Shown here piece after piece: positions 1-8,918 of a DNA stretch of 64,000 bases; the first letter of the stretch is position 1, and each line of letters opens with the position of its first letter. Source of the stretch: Ignavibacteria bacterium (GTDB lineage Bacteria; Bacteroidota; Ignavibacteria; Kapaibacteriales; Kapaibacteriaceae); the NCBI GenBank assembly GCA_016191145.1, contig JACPPD010000010.1:186001-250000 (forward strand). The letters are read 5' to 3'. A program made the translations under genes and the position numbers. The notes beneath the pieces were generated by a model. It had not been told where the DNA came from. It made no database searches and was given only the letters and a program-made list of their open reading frames with translations.

Positions 1-278
1 TGCAGAGTGCGTCAGTCGATGTAGGCTCAAACCTGTCTACCTCTACGCTAACAGTAACAGGCCAGATTGTAAGTGATGTTAACTACCGAGTCACAAGTCA
101 GGTGTCCGATTTTTCAGGCAACAGCACATTCACGCTTACTTTGCCCCTTAGCATCGTCAACGATAACAAGCTGATGCGACTATTACAATTAGATTTCTCG
201 GCTTCGGTAAACAACTCGGGGAATATCACACGCCAGACGCGCCTCTGGGAAATCAAATTCGGCGCTCGTCTCCCCTAA
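1..278 (+). CDS. C-terminal end of an unidentified protein (partial)
   Basis: An open frame enters from the left edge and ends at TAA 276-278. Read from base 3 it gives 91 residues ending in WEIKFGARLP. The visible part is rich in Ser, Thr and Asn with alternating hydrophobic residues, as in beta-rich exported proteins, but no domain is recognisable and there is no clear T9SS-type tail. It converges on the acyl-CoA dehydrogenase gene, with only 3 bp between the two stop codons. The start and most of the protein lie outside the window, so function cannot be assigned. Confidence 0.6.
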   Translation, partial: QSASVDVGSNLSTSTLTVTGQIVSDVNYRVTSQVSDFSGNSTFTLTLPLSIVNDNKLMRLLQLDFSASVNNSGNITRQTRLWEIKFGARLP

Positions 279-281
279 TCC

Positions 282-1436
282 CTAGCTGCCGTTCTCTCTC
301 AATAGCTCTCGTGCAATAACGATGTGTTGGATTTCACTCGTTCCTTCGTAGATCTCAGTGATTTTTGCATCGCGCAGGTATCGTTCAACGAGATATTCAC
401 GGACATATCCATAGCCTCCATGCACCTGAATGGCTTCCAGGGCAACATGTACTGCTGTCTGCGATGCCATCAGTTTTGCCTGAGCAGCAGCTCTGATAAA
501 ATTTTGCCCCTGATCCTTTTGAAATGCTGCAAAGTATACAAGCATCCGTGCAGCTTCAATCCGTGTGGACATATCGGCCAGTTTCAGTTGAATTGCCTGC
601 AGGTCGCTGATTGGCTTGCCGAATGCCTTGCGCTGGGTTGAATACCTGAGGGCTGCCTCAAACGCACCCTTTGCAATGCCAAGCGCCTGCGATGCAATGC
701 CTATGCGTCCGCCATTAAGTGTCTCCATTGCAAACTTGAAACCATGACCAACATCGCCCAACACCTGATCGTCCGGGACAAAGACATTTGTTAAACCTAT
801 TGAACATGTGTCGCTCGATCTGATACCAAGTTTGTCTTCTTTCAATCCTGGTTCAAAGCCTTCTGCCTCTCGTGAAATGATAAAGCACGTGATACCGCGG
901 TGTCCCAGCTCAGGATTTGTTTGTGCCATAACCAGATACCACGAAGCTGATGTGCCGTTGGTTATCCAATTCTTGGTGCCGTTCAGAATCCATCCTCCGT
1001 CGGCCCGAATTGCAGTTGTGTGCTGCTGCGTTGCATCACTGCCCGCCTCGGGTTCGGAAAGACAAAACGCTCCGTGCACAGAGCCCTGGGCCAGTGGCGT
1101 GAGAAATCTTGTTTTCTGATCGGGTGTGCCGTATTCTTCGATGCCCCAGGTAACTAAAGAATTATTTACCGACATAATGACTCCAACAGATGCATCGACT
1201 GCGCTGATTTCTTCCATCGCTATCACATAACTAAGCGTATCCAATCCCGATCCACCCCATTCGGGTGAAACCATCATTCCCATAAAGCCTAGCTCACCCA
1301 GCTTCTTAACGATGTCGGTTGGAAACGTTGCCGCCTTATCTCGTTCCACTGAGGAAGGAGCAATTTCGGTTTGTGCAAAATCGCGTGCAGTCTGACGTAT
1401 CAGTTCATGTGTCTCTGTGAATTCGAAGGAAAACAT
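282..1436 (-). CDS. acyl-CoA dehydrogenase
   Basis: Flavoprotein catalysing alpha,beta-dehydrogenation of an acyl-CoA, passing electrons to electron-transfer flavoprotein; probably short/branched-chain fatty acid or amino-acid catabolism. About 384 residues, the usual family length. The N-terminal helical domain starts at FSFEFTETHELIRQ; the FAD/substrate signature CLSEPEAGSDA is in the middle; the C-terminal ITEIYEGTSEIQ carries the expected catalytic Glu of the short-chain group. I place the start at 1436 rather than 1496, because the 20 extra upstream residues do not look like the family and reach back toward the previous gene's stop. It is the last gene of a minus-strand run with the GT-C protein, anmK and nuoBA. 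Substrate is not decidable from sequence. Confidence 0.92.
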   Translation of the reverse strand: MFSFEFTETHELIRQTARDFAQTEIAPSSVERDKAATFPTDIVKKLGELGFMGMMVSPEWGGSGLDTLSYVIAMEEISAVDASVGVIMSVNNSLVTWGIEEYGTPDQKTRFLTPLAQGSVHGAFCLSEPEAGSDATQQHTTAIRADGGWILNGTKNWITNGTSASWYLVMAQTNPELGHRGITCFIISREAEGFEPGLKEDKLGIRSSDTCSIGLTNVFVPDDQVLGDVGHGFKFAMETLNGGRIGIASQALGIAKGAFEAALRYSTQRKAFGKPISDLQAIQLKLADMSTRIEAARMLVYFAAFQKDQGQNFIRAAAQAKLMASQTAVHVALEAIQVHGGYGYVREYLVERYLRDAKITEIYEGTSEIQHIVIARELLRENGS

Positions 1437-1473
1437 GCAGTGTGTGTATTTCGATGATAATACCGTTATTGAA

Positions 1474-3123
1474 CTACAAATTAACGCCTTTTGCATTCAC
1501 GTCGAGGAGCGACCATATCGGCGTTAGCGTAGTTGAATCGTGAATCTGCTCTGCCCAATCGTTGCGTGCGAATAACCACACGTGTGTTGAAGCTTGCTTT
1601 TGTTGTACGCGATAGAGGCTGAACATAGCCTGAAATCGTTCTTCGCGAAGGAGCCCATGCGTCATAGTGTTAAAGTCTGGACTATCGAACACCAAATCAG
1701 CTATATAGTGAATGGCATCCGAATCGGACCTGGCGGTAAAACAATACAGAACTTCTGGCGGATACGCGTAGAATTCTGTTTTTTTAAATCCCCTGTGATT
1801 TCGTTTACCTACCTCGCCTTCTGATTTGGCGTGAGCAATTCGCGTGTTATTCAAGCCAAGCAAATCAGTCACCTCACCAGGATAGGCGTAAGATATTCCA
1901 CCAACTGTAAAGGAACCCAGATTTGGCAATTCATCTGCACTGAATTGCGATTTCAACAATGTTCCTTGCATTCTCCCTTCTGCGGCAAGGTCGAATTCGT
2001 ATGTAATCTTCGACAACGTGGTGTGGAAGAATACTTGCCTACCGATAATAATTGATTTTATCATTGAAAGGGGCATGAATTGATTGATCGCAACTGCAAT
2101 TATCAATGCATACCCTACAGCTCTTCGCTGTGCAGATGTTGATTGCTTTTCAAAGAGCATAATTGCAAATGCAAGCCACACCAAGGCTGTGACAGGTTGC
2201 AGGAAACGCGATAACTCAAAATGGTCGCCCCCTTCAATAACTACGGCAGCTACAACAAGCATTGAAATGCCTGCAGAACTCATAACTATGTCCATCCCCG
2301 CAGATAAACGCCTCCGAACAATCGTGTAGATAACAAATGCAAAAGCAATTGCAGTCGGTAAACTCGTTAGGCCAGTCCATTTAACAATGTATATGAAACC
2401 GTCGCGAATATTTGTCAAAAACGAAGGGCTGACTTTTGCATAAAATGTATTTGGAAAGGGGTATCCGAACACCATCATTCTCGTGAAGATGACGCCAATG
2501 ATTGTTGCCACTACGGGGATGAGATATGATATGGACCGTTTCCTAATGAAGATGTCTGTAGCAGCAAGCAGTGGGGCAATCATCATCCCTTCGGGACGCG
2601 TTACGGCGATTGCGCACAGGACAACAGTAAATAATGTGCCTGGCGCCGATTTGCGGGCCATCAATACTGCTGCTGTGGTGATTTCCAGAGTCCAGAGACC
2701 AGTATCCATTCCCGACAATAGCAGCCAATCTATAAAACCACCTGTCGAGATAGACGCTAGAATCACAAGGTATGCTGTCCAGGTATTTGTGTGCCGTTCG
2801 GCAGCAAGAAAAACAATGCTGAGTGTGGACACCAAACAAATCAGGCTGAGCGTTAGCGCAACTGCGTCGATATTACCGTTTGTTAGCATATAGCCCAACG
2901 TGAGCAGCAATAACCATGCGGGAGAAGTAAATCCCTCCACCCTGGATGATCCCGGAGAAAAAACCGGTCCGAATCCGTCGCTTAGGTTACGTGCATACGT
3001 GTAGTAAATGTTTGCGTCGTCGATGCCGGTCAATGCATGCGCACCGATGACTGTTGCGCGCCACCACAGACAGAACAGTACAACTGCCGTTATGCTGAGC
3101 ACAACTAAAAGTTTATGCTTCAT
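1474..3123 (-). CDS. GT-C type glycosyltransferase-like membrane protein
   Basis: A 549-residue polytopic inner-membrane protein with an N-terminal membrane segment and roughly ten more hydrophobic stretches. Just after the first segment it carries an acidic DDANIYYTYARNL motif followed by RVEGFTSPAWLLLL. This arrangement is familiar from GT-C polyprenyl-phosphate-dependent glycosyltransferases (ArnT/arabinofuranosyl- and mannosyltransferase-like), in which the Asp pair lies in the first periplasmic loop. The C-terminal 200 residues are soluble and presumably periplasmic. Likely role: transfer of a sugar from a lipid carrier to an envelope glycan or protein; donor and acceptor are unknown. 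Its start overlaps the anmK stop by 4 bp, so the two are probably translationally coupled. Confidence 0.7.
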   Translation of the reverse strand: MKHKLLVVLSITAVVLFCLWWRATVIGAHALTGIDDANIYYTYARNLSDGFGPVFSPGSSRVEGFTSPAWLLLLTLGYMLTNGNIDAVALTLSLICLVSTLSIVFLAAERHTNTWTAYLVILASISTGGFIDWLLLSGMDTGLWTLEITTAAVLMARKSAPGTLFTVVLCAIAVTRPEGMMIAPLLAATDIFIRKRSISYLIPVVATIIGVIFTRMMVFGYPFPNTFYAKVSPSFLTNIRDGFIYIVKWTGLTSLPTAIAFAFVIYTIVRRRLSAGMDIVMSSAGISMLVVAAVVIEGGDHFELSRFLQPVTALVWLAFAIMLFEKQSTSAQRRAVGYALIIAVAINQFMPLSMIKSIIIGRQVFFHTTLSKITYEFDLAAEGRMQGTLLKSQFSADELPNLGSFTVGGISYAYPGEVTDLLGLNNTRIAHAKSEGEVGKRNHRGFKKTEFYAYPPEVLYCFTARSDSDAIHYIADLVFDSPDFNTMTHGLLREERFQAMFSLYRVQQKQASTHVWLFARNDWAEQIHDSTTLTPIWSLLDVNAKGVNL

Positions 3124-4253
3124 GATGGAAATGAAATACTGCCGAGAATAGCTGGACGAGACGCTCCCGTTGCCGAAGGAAAATTACCTGGAAGTCTGTT
3201 GCTGGTACGCCATGCAAGGTAGGCAAAGGCCATGGCTTCTTTTGCCTTCGATGGAATGCCGATCACGTCGGAAGTAATTACGGACGAATTCTTGCAATAC
3301 AACTTTATGCGTTCAATTAAGTAGAGATTTTGAGTGCCGCCTCCCGACACAATAACTTCATCGGCTAAGGGGAAATATCGGTCTATGTGATCTCCAATAC
3401 ACCATGCAGTAAGTTCTGTAAATGTTGCTATGATATCTTCCCACGGACGGAGCGCAGCTCGGAACTTCTCGCCAAAATATTCCACGAGTGCTCGGTTGAA
3501 CGTTTCACGTCCCGTTGATTTTGGCGGATCCAGAGCAAAGAACTGGTGGTTCTTAAGTTCATTTAGTAATGGTTCAATTATCACTCCAGCCTGTGCGATT
3601 TTCCCGCCTTCATCAAATTGTTTACCAAAATAAATTTGCGAGGCTGCATCAATCAGCACATTACCCGGTCCAACGTCGAACGCAATTACAGGTGATGTAG
3701 CATCTGGTATCGTGTTACCATGAGTAGCACGCGGAAGTAGTGTTATGTTGGCAATACCGCCGATATTGAGTGCAACGCGGCTAACTTCTGAAGATGTAAG
3801 AACTGCTACATCAAACATTGGAACAAGAGGAGCCCCCTGACCTCCGAGTGCAACATCTGCTGCACGAAAGTCGCTGACGACGATGGTATTCGTCAGAGCC
3901 GAAAGCGCACTACCTGAGAGCGCTTGCCACGTTCCGAACGGTGGGTTGTGATACAACGTCTGACCATGTGCGCCAATAATGTCGATGGTACTGCCCACGG
4001 GCTGTGAACGCTGTGCTTCGCTCAGCGTTTCGGCAAAGGCCGATGCCAACTGGAAGGGCAGGTTGCAAAGCTGCTTAATGGTAGCATTGCCTTCCAGTGA
4101 CAGCATAATGTAGTCACGAAGATCAGATGGGAATGTCTGCGAGTAAAATGATAACAGTGTAACGGAATGGCTGTCACTCAACGTCTCTATGTCGCAGATA
4201 GCAATATCGATGGCGTCGACGGAAGTCCCCGTCATTATGCCTGCTACAACCAT
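3120..4253 (-). CDS. anmK: anhydro-N-acetylmuramic acid kinase
   Basis: Cytoplasmic kinase of peptidoglycan recycling: it cleaves and phosphorylates 1,6-anhydro-MurNAc to MurNAc-6-phosphate. 377 residues, matching the family. The N-terminus has the phosphate-binding GIMTGTSVDAIDIA motif. Further along are GAHGQTLYHNPP, ALNIGGIANITLL and FDVGPGNVLIDA, and near the C-terminus VSGGGTQN, the usual AnmK series of glycine-rich ATPase motifs. The gene starts 1 bp downstream of the nuoB stop and overlaps the GT-C gene by 4 bp, so it sits in a tight minus-strand operon. The link with nuoBA is probably positional rather than functional. Confidence 0.93.
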   Translation of the reverse strand: MVVAGIMTGTSVDAIDIAICDIETLSDSHSVTLLSFYSQTFPSDLRDYIMLSLEGNATIKQLCNLPFQLASAFAETLSEAQRSQPVGSTIDIIGAHGQTLYHNPPFGTWQALSGSALSALTNTIVVSDFRAADVALGGQGAPLVPMFDVAVLTSSEVSRVALNIGGIANITLLPRATHGNTIPDATSPVIAFDVGPGNVLIDAASQIYFGKQFDEGGKIAQAGVIIEPLLNELKNHQFFALDPPKSTGRETFNRALVEYFGEKFRAALRPWEDIIATFTELTAWCIGDHIDRYFPLADEVIVSGGGTQNLYLIERIKLYCKNSSVITSDVIGIPSKAKEAMAFAYLAWRTSNRLPGNFPSATGASRPAILGSISFPS

Positions 4254-4254
4254 C

Positions 4255-4785
4255 TCACGCCGAAACTAAATCAGAGCGCGTTACCTGTCCGGTATCCTTA
4301 CCGAGGTTGAGCAGCGTTGGTTTTGATTCTTTAACTTTTTCCTGGATATACATCAGAGCCTTGATCAGCGATTCCGGACGAGGTGGGCAGCCGGCAACGT
4401 AGGCATCAACAGGCAGGAAGAGATCGATGCCCTGAACAACGGGATACGATCTGAACATACCGCCACTGCTGGTGCAGACGCCCATGGCAATACACCATTT
4501 GGGATCAGGCATCTGGTCCCAAACTTTCTTTACTACCCACGACATCTTATAAGTCACGGTGCCCGCTACAATCATCAGGTCGGCCTGGCGTGGTGAAAAC
4601 GAAAAGCGTTCAGAACCAAACCTCGACGAATCCATGCGTGGTCCGCCAAAAGCCATCATTTCTATTGCACAGCAGCTAATACCCATTGGCATGGGCCACA
4701 ACGAATTTTTTTGTGCCCATGTTATGATAGATTCAACGGTTGTCGTTACAAATCCATCTCTGCCGATGTTTTCATTCAATCCCAT
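4255..4785 (-). CDS. nuoB: NADH-quinone oxidoreductase subunit B
   Basis: Peripheral-arm subunit of respiratory complex I that holds Fe-S cluster N2, the last cluster before quinone. 176 residues. The four cluster ligands are visible: the tandem CC at residues 38-39 ([14 protein letters not shown]), C104 in MGVCTSSGG and C133 in AGCPPRPE. The start overlaps the nuoA stop by 10 bp, the usual coupling. Unusually, nuoC and the following genes do not come next: anmK does. Other complex I genes in the window (nuoJ, nuoK) are about 14 kb away, so the operon has been broken up in this lineage. Confidence 0.97.
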   Translation of the reverse strand: MGLNENIGRDGFVTTTVESIITWAQKNSLWPMPMGISCCAIEMMAFGGPRMDSSRFGSERFSFSPRQADLMIVAGTVTYKMSWVVKKVWDQMPDPKWCIAMGVCTSSGGMFRSYPVVQGIDLFLPVDAYVAGCPPRPESLIKALMYIQEKVKESKPTLLNLGKDTGQVTRSDLVSA

Positions 4786-5168
4786 TTCAACGCACCTTTC
4801 TTTACAACGTAAAGGTATCCGGCAAAGAGAAGTACCATAAATAAAATCATTGCAGTGAATCCATACATACCAAGCTCTCGAAACTGCACTGCCCAGGGAT
4901 ACATGAATATGATTTCTATGTCGAAGAGAATAAACATCATCGCCACCAGATAAAACTTCACGGTGAATCGTTCACGTGCCGATTTTACCGGCTCCATGCC
5001 GGATTCATACGTTGAAAGCTTGGCGCGAGTAGACCTCCGTGGACCAAGCCATTCTGCCAGCACGATGTTTGAAACTCCGAAGATTACTCCGATAAGAATC
5101 ATCACAATCAATGGTACATAAGCCCCGAGCATGTTGTCCTTGAATAATTCAATTCCAAAAATAATCAA
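4776..5168 (-). CDS. nuoA: NADH-quinone oxidoreductase subunit A
   Basis: Small membrane subunit of complex I near the quinone site. 130 residues with three hydrophobic segments. The conserved loop [20 protein letters not shown], the best hallmark of NuoA, follows the first segment, and the second carries [15 protein letters not shown]. Translation may begin at 5168 or at the internal Met at 5132 (MLGAYVPL), which aligns better with typical NuoA N-termini. The gene is divergent from the metallo-hydrolase gene with only about 32 bp between the outer starts, so the promoters must overlap or lie inside the reading frames. It overlaps nuoB by 10 bp. Confidence 0.95.
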   Translation of the reverse strand: MIIFGIELFKDNMLGAYVPLIVMILIGVIFGVSNIVLAEWLGPRRSTRAKLSTYESGMEPVKSARERFTVKFYLVAMMFILFDIEIIFMYPWAVQFRELGMYGFTAMILFMVLLFAGYLYVVKKGALKWD

Positions 5169-5200
5169 TCCGCATCGAGAGGTGCAGGTAGATTTGCATC

Positions 5201-5869
5201 ATGATTTTTTCCTTCGTCAGTGGTCCGGTAGCCACGAACTGTTATTTAAGCGTCGACCGTGAGAATCGGACAGCATTTCTGGTCGACGCACCAATGGGCT
5301 GCCTGCAGCCCATCATGGAAAAAGTCAAAACTGAAAACATCCTTCTCACCGACATCTTTCTTACCCACACACACTGGGATCACGTCGTTGATTGTGCTCC
5401 TCTCCAGCGGGCAACATCGGCAGCCGTATGGGTTCACCCGAACGATGCCTATCGGCTTCTCGATCCCATGAGACACACTGTGTGGCCCCTTCCCTTCGAA
5501 ATCGAACCCGTAACAATCTTCCAGCTTCTTGAATTTGACATATCACCGGAGCCGAAGATTAACGTTGGCATTGCTGCTGATGGTGTTCAATCAACCGTAC
5601 GGGCCCTTTTTACACCAGGGCATACGGAAGGGGGCGTGTGTTACGTGGACGACGTTGAACGTTGTGTATTCGCAGGCGACACCCTGTTTTTCGGCAGTGT
5701 TGGGAGAACCGATCTGCCTGGTGGCGATATGGCGACGCTGATTGAATCCATCAAAAACGAATTATTTGCGCTTCCGCGTGATTATGTTGTTTATCCTGGT
5801 CATGGACCCTCAACATCGATTGAACATGAGCGATCATCCAATCCTTTTGTTAGCGACAGCATCTTATGA
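5201..5869 (+). CDS. metallo-beta-lactamase fold hydrolase (glyoxalase II-like)
   Basis: Cytoplasmic binuclear metal hydrolase, 222 residues. The HxHxDH motif is seen as THTHWDHV (about residues 55-62). The third-ligand region FTPGHTEGG, the bridging Asp in FAGDTLF and the late histidine in VYPGHGPST complete the metal site. The N-terminal GPVATNCYL strand resembles the NPFxxNCYL opening of glyoxalase II/YcbL-like proteins. Probable activity: hydrolysis of a glutathione-like or other thioester; the true substrate is unknown. It is the first gene of a plus-strand run, and its TGA overlaps the next ATG (ATGA). Confidence 0.85.
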   Translation: MIFSFVSGPVATNCYLSVDRENRTAFLVDAPMGCLQPIMEKVKTENILLTDIFLTHTHWDHVVDCAPLQRATSAAVWVHPNDAYRLLDPMRHTVWPLPFEIEPVTIFQLLEFDISPEPKINVGIAADGVQSTVRALFTPGHTEGGVCYVDDVERCVFAGDTLFFGSVGRTDLPGGDMATLIESIKNELFALPRDYVVYPGHGPSTSIEHERSSNPFVSDSIL

Positions 5870-6402
5870 ATCTCTTTTCATACTTCCTTCATGAAGGCCA
5901 TATCGTGCACCGCATAGTTTCGCGAGTCGCATTATGTTTCGTTTCATTCGCGGTCTGCTCCTGTTATTCATTTCGCGGCGGATCTGTGCCAGACCATTTG
6001 CGCACGGTTTCGATTACTTCAGTGATTGATAAAAGTGGATATGGAGATGCATCACTTCGTGAGTACTGTACTGAAACGATACTTAAGCGGTTCCGCAGTG
6101 ATAATTCACTGCAGACGGTCGAAGAAAACGGAGACGCCCGGCTGACGCCGATTCTGTTGCGTATTCAGGATCAAATACTGACGGTTCAGTCGCAGGATCT
6201 TGAAAATCAACGAAAGATTGTTGTGGCAGTCGAGGTTGAATATGTCGATGCGGTGAAAAACAAGGTGGTATGGAAACGCATGTTCGAGAACTATAGCGTT
6301 TACGATATTAACAACGCCACCGAACAACGATCGATCGCTGCTCGCACAGCTATTGATAGAATCGCAGACGATATACTCCTCGCAGTTGTTTCCGACTGGT
6401 AA
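5866..6402 (+). CDS. lptE: LptE-like LPS-assembly lipoprotein
   Basis: Predicted outer-membrane lipoprotein of 178 residues resembling the Bacteroidetes LptE family, the plug protein that works with the LptD barrel to insert lipopolysaccharide. A hydrophobic segment around residues 15-30 leads to a Cys-containing lipobox-like stretch (FAVCSCYSF), followed by FRGGSVPDHLRTVSI, close to the YSFxGxSIPpxxKTV opening of LptE homologues. The body carries strands with KIVVAVEVEY. The start is set by the ATGA overlap with the hydrolase gene; a GTG at codon 13 would give a more compact signal peptide. The following glycosyltransferase fits an envelope-biogenesis cluster. The family assignment is moderate, as LptE sequences are weakly conserved. 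Confidence 0.65.
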   Translation: MNLFSYFLHEGHIVHRIVSRVALCFVSFAVCSCYSFRGGSVPDHLRTVSITSVIDKSGYGDASLREYCTETILKRFRSDNSLQTVEENGDARLTPILLRIQDQILTVQSQDLENQRKIVVAVEVEYVDAVKNKVVWKRMFENYSVYDINNATEQRSIAARTAIDRIADDILLAVVSDW

Positions 6403-6459
6403 AGCAGCATATAGTCAGGAATTGTTTCACATAGTCCGCACCCGGAGGGTACACGCCAG

Positions 6460-7917
6460 ATGGAGAACGTGCTACTGTTCACGTACTTCGCAGCACTTTG
6501 CGTGCTTTTTGCATTTGGTCTTCATAGTCTTGTAATGATCTACTTCTGGCACAAAACCAGAAAGGTCATTTATTCTGCACCACCACAACAAGGAGGCGAA
6601 GAATGTCCTGTTGTAACGATTCAGTTGCCGTTTTACAACGAACTCTTCGTCATCGACAGGTTGGTTAAAGCGGTCTGCGAGCTGGACTACCCAAAGGAAA
6701 TGCTGGAAATTCAACTTCTTGATGATTCGACCGATGAAACGGTTCAACTGTCGCAAGCATTAGTTGAAAAGTACACTGCGCTTGGTTTCGACATCAAGCA
6801 TATTCACCGCACTATCCGCACAGGATATAAGGCAGGCGCCTTGAAAGACGGGCTTGAAACGGCAAGGGGCGAGTTCATCGCAATTTTCGATGCAGACTTT
6901 GTACCCAAACCGGATTTCCTGAAGCAAACTATACCCTACTTCCGAGAACGGCACATTGGTATGGTGCAAACCCGGTGGGAACATCTTAACGAAGATTATT
7001 CTTTTCTTACTCGTGCTCAGGCTCTAGCCTTGGATGGACACTTTGTTGTTGAACAGCAAATACGCCATCGTGCTGGATTCTTCATCAATTTTAACGGTAC
7101 AGCCGGTATTTGGCGGAAAGAAACTATTCTTGATGCCGGTAACTGGGCATCCGATACGCTGGCAGAAGATCTCGACCTTTCATATCGCGCACAACTGCGG
7201 GGATGGCGCTTTGTTTTCTTAAACGATGTTACTTCTCCTGCAGAACTCCCGGCAGATATCAACTCGCTTAAGACTCAACAGTTCCGATGGACGAAGGGAG
7301 CGGTGGAAACGGCTAAAAAACTTCTTCCATCTGTATGGAAAAGTAAGATGCCTCTCCATACTAAACTGGAAAGCACCGTCCACCTTACAAGTAACATTGT
7401 ATTTCCGTTTATCATGTTGGTTGCATTTCTTAATGTTCCCGTCGTCATCATTAAGAACGAAGTTGGCGGCTTTGACAAGTACTTCAGCATGATGAGCGTT
7501 TTTGTTCTGGCAAGTATTTCAACGTTCTTGTTTTACATGTATGCACAGAGGGCTATTCACCTGGACTGGCATAAACGATTGCTGCTGTTCCCGGTGTTTA
7601 TGGCAGGAAGCATGGGGCTTGCAGTAAACAATACGAAGGCAGTGCTCGAAGCCCTTATCGGTTTCAAGACTGAATTCAAACGAACGCCGAAATATCGCCT
7701 CGAGCGTTCTGGTGATGAGTGGAAAAAAAACCGTTATGTTCAAAAACGGATTGGCTGGATCGTTCTCATTGAGCTGGCGTTCGCTTCATACTTTGTATTT
7801 GGCATTGCAACATCGATCATGTATATGGAGATTGCAGCTATTCCATTCCAGCTCATGTTCCTCGTTGGTTTCGGTACCGTTGGCACGCTTTCACTGAAGC
7901 ATGCTCTTGGACGCTAG
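6460..7917 (+). CDS. membrane glycosyltransferase family 2 (cellulose synthase-like)
   Basis: A processive-type GT2 membrane enzyme of 485 residues. One N-terminal membrane segment is followed by a cytoplasmic GT-A domain: VTIQLPFYNE at the start, the nucleotide-binding LLDDSTDET, FDADFVP (the DxD metal site), TLAEDLDLSYRA (general-base TED-like) and QQFRWTKGA (QxxRW acceptor-site motif). Four or so C-terminal membrane segments follow. This set is typical of cellulose-synthase-like/beta-mannan- or glucosyl-transferring enzymes. It probably builds an envelope or exopolysaccharide glycan or glycolipid from a nucleotide sugar. No BcsB or PilZ partner is next to it. It starts 57 bp after lptE and is likely co-transcribed. 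Confidence 0.85.
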   Translation: MENVLLFTYFAALCVLFAFGLHSLVMIYFWHKTRKVIYSAPPQQGGEECPVVTIQLPFYNELFVIDRLVKAVCELDYPKEMLEIQLLDDSTDETVQLSQALVEKYTALGFDIKHIHRTIRTGYKAGALKDGLETARGEFIAIFDADFVPKPDFLKQTIPYFRERHIGMVQTRWEHLNEDYSFLTRAQALALDGHFVVEQQIRHRAGFFINFNGTAGIWRKETILDAGNWASDTLAEDLDLSYRAQLRGWRFVFLNDVTSPAELPADINSLKTQQFRWTKGAVETAKKLLPSVWKSKMPLHTKLESTVHLTSNIVFPFIMLVAFLNVPVVIIKNEVGGFDKYFSMMSVFVLASISTFLFYMYAQRAIHLDWHKRLLLFPVFMAGSMGLAVNNTKAVLEALIGFKTEFKRTPKYRLERSGDEWKKNRYVQKRIGWIVLIELAFASYFVFGIATSIMYMEIAAIPFQLMFLVGFGTVGTLSLKHALGR

Positions 7918-7922
7918 TATAA

Positions 7923-8915
7923 ATGAAATTTGTTACCTACAGTATTGCAGGTTCCGGAAACCGCGCAGGAATTATCGTCGGATCTCAGATTGTTGATCTG
8001 CAATCGGCACACAGGGCCGCACGCAAACATGGCGTGACGAAGTTGGGGTACCTGCCGTCGTCTGTCATCGAACTCCTCCGTATTGGCAACGCTGCGGTGA
8101 GCGATGCTAAACATCTTGAGGAATTAGCACTGAACGGCCGGCTGCCTGCTGCGAATTGCGTTGGACTCGCAAACGCTACGCTGCTGGCTCCGATACCGCG
8201 ACCATCTTCGATGCGCGATGGTTATGCCTTTAGGCAACACGTGGAGGCGGCACGCAGGAACCGCGGGCTGGACATGATTCCCGAATTTGACGAGATTCCA
8301 ATATTCTATTTCACGAATCATCAGGCTATATACGGGCCGGGCAACATTCCCGTACTGCCGTTGCATCTCAATAAGCTTGACTTTGAGTTGGAATGTGCAA
8401 TCGTGATAGGTAGGGAAGGCAGAAACATTCCCGTCTCGCAAGCCGATGAGTATATCGCCGGATACATGGTAATGAACGATTGGAGTGCGCGGTCGCTTCA
8501 GATGCAGGAAATGAAGTTAAACCTGGGACCGGCAAAAGGGAAGGACTTTGCAACTTCGCTGGGTCCGTGGCTTGTTACACGCGATGAGCTAAAGCCACAC
8601 TTGGTTCAGACTCCTCACGGAGAGATGTACGATCTTACAATGAAGGCTGCGGTCAATGGAAAGGATGTTTCTCTGGGTAATCTTAAGGATATGTCGTGGA
8701 CCTTTGCACAGATTATTGAACGAGCGAGCTACGGTGTTACGTTATACCCTGGCGACGTTATTGGATCGGGAACGTGCGGCACTGGCTGCTTCTTAGAATT
8801 AAACGGCAGTAAGGTTTACGATCCGGAGTGGTGGCTATACGAAGGCGATATAGTAACGTGTTCCATCGATGCACTGGGTACTCTCGAAAACAAAATAATT
8901 ATGGAAACTCCGTAG
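7923..8915 (+). CDS. fumarylacetoacetate hydrolase family protein
   Basis: 330-residue cytoplasmic metal-dependent enzyme of the FAH superfamily (C-C bond hydrolase/isomerase or decarboxylase on 2-oxo acids). The N-terminal domain (about 1-90) precedes the catalytic fold, where metal ligands appear as LDFELECAIVIG. The family hallmark MVMNDWSARSLQ follows, then GKDFATSLGPWLV and, near the end, GDVIGSGTCGTG. All core motifs are intact. It lies 5 bp after the glycosyltransferase and converges with the next gene (3 bp between stop codons). Whether it degrades fumarylacetoacetate itself or another acylpyruvate cannot be told; no other tyrosine-catabolism gene is visible nearby. Confidence 0.88.
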   Translation: MKFVTYSIAGSGNRAGIIVGSQIVDLQSAHRAARKHGVTKLGYLPSSVIELLRIGNAAVSDAKHLEELALNGRLPAANCVGLANATLLAPIPRPSSMRDGYAFRQHVEAARRNRGLDMIPEFDEIPIFYFTNHQAIYGPGNIPVLPLHLNKLDFELECAIVIGREGRNIPVSQADEYIAGYMVMNDWSARSLQMQEMKLNLGPAKGKDFATSLGPWLVTRDELKPHLVQTPHGEMYDLTMKAAVNGKDVSLGNLKDMSWTFAQIIERASYGVTLYPGDVIGSGTCGTGCFLELNGSKVYDPEWWLYEGDIVTCSIDALGTLENKIIMETP

Positions 8916-8918
8916 CGG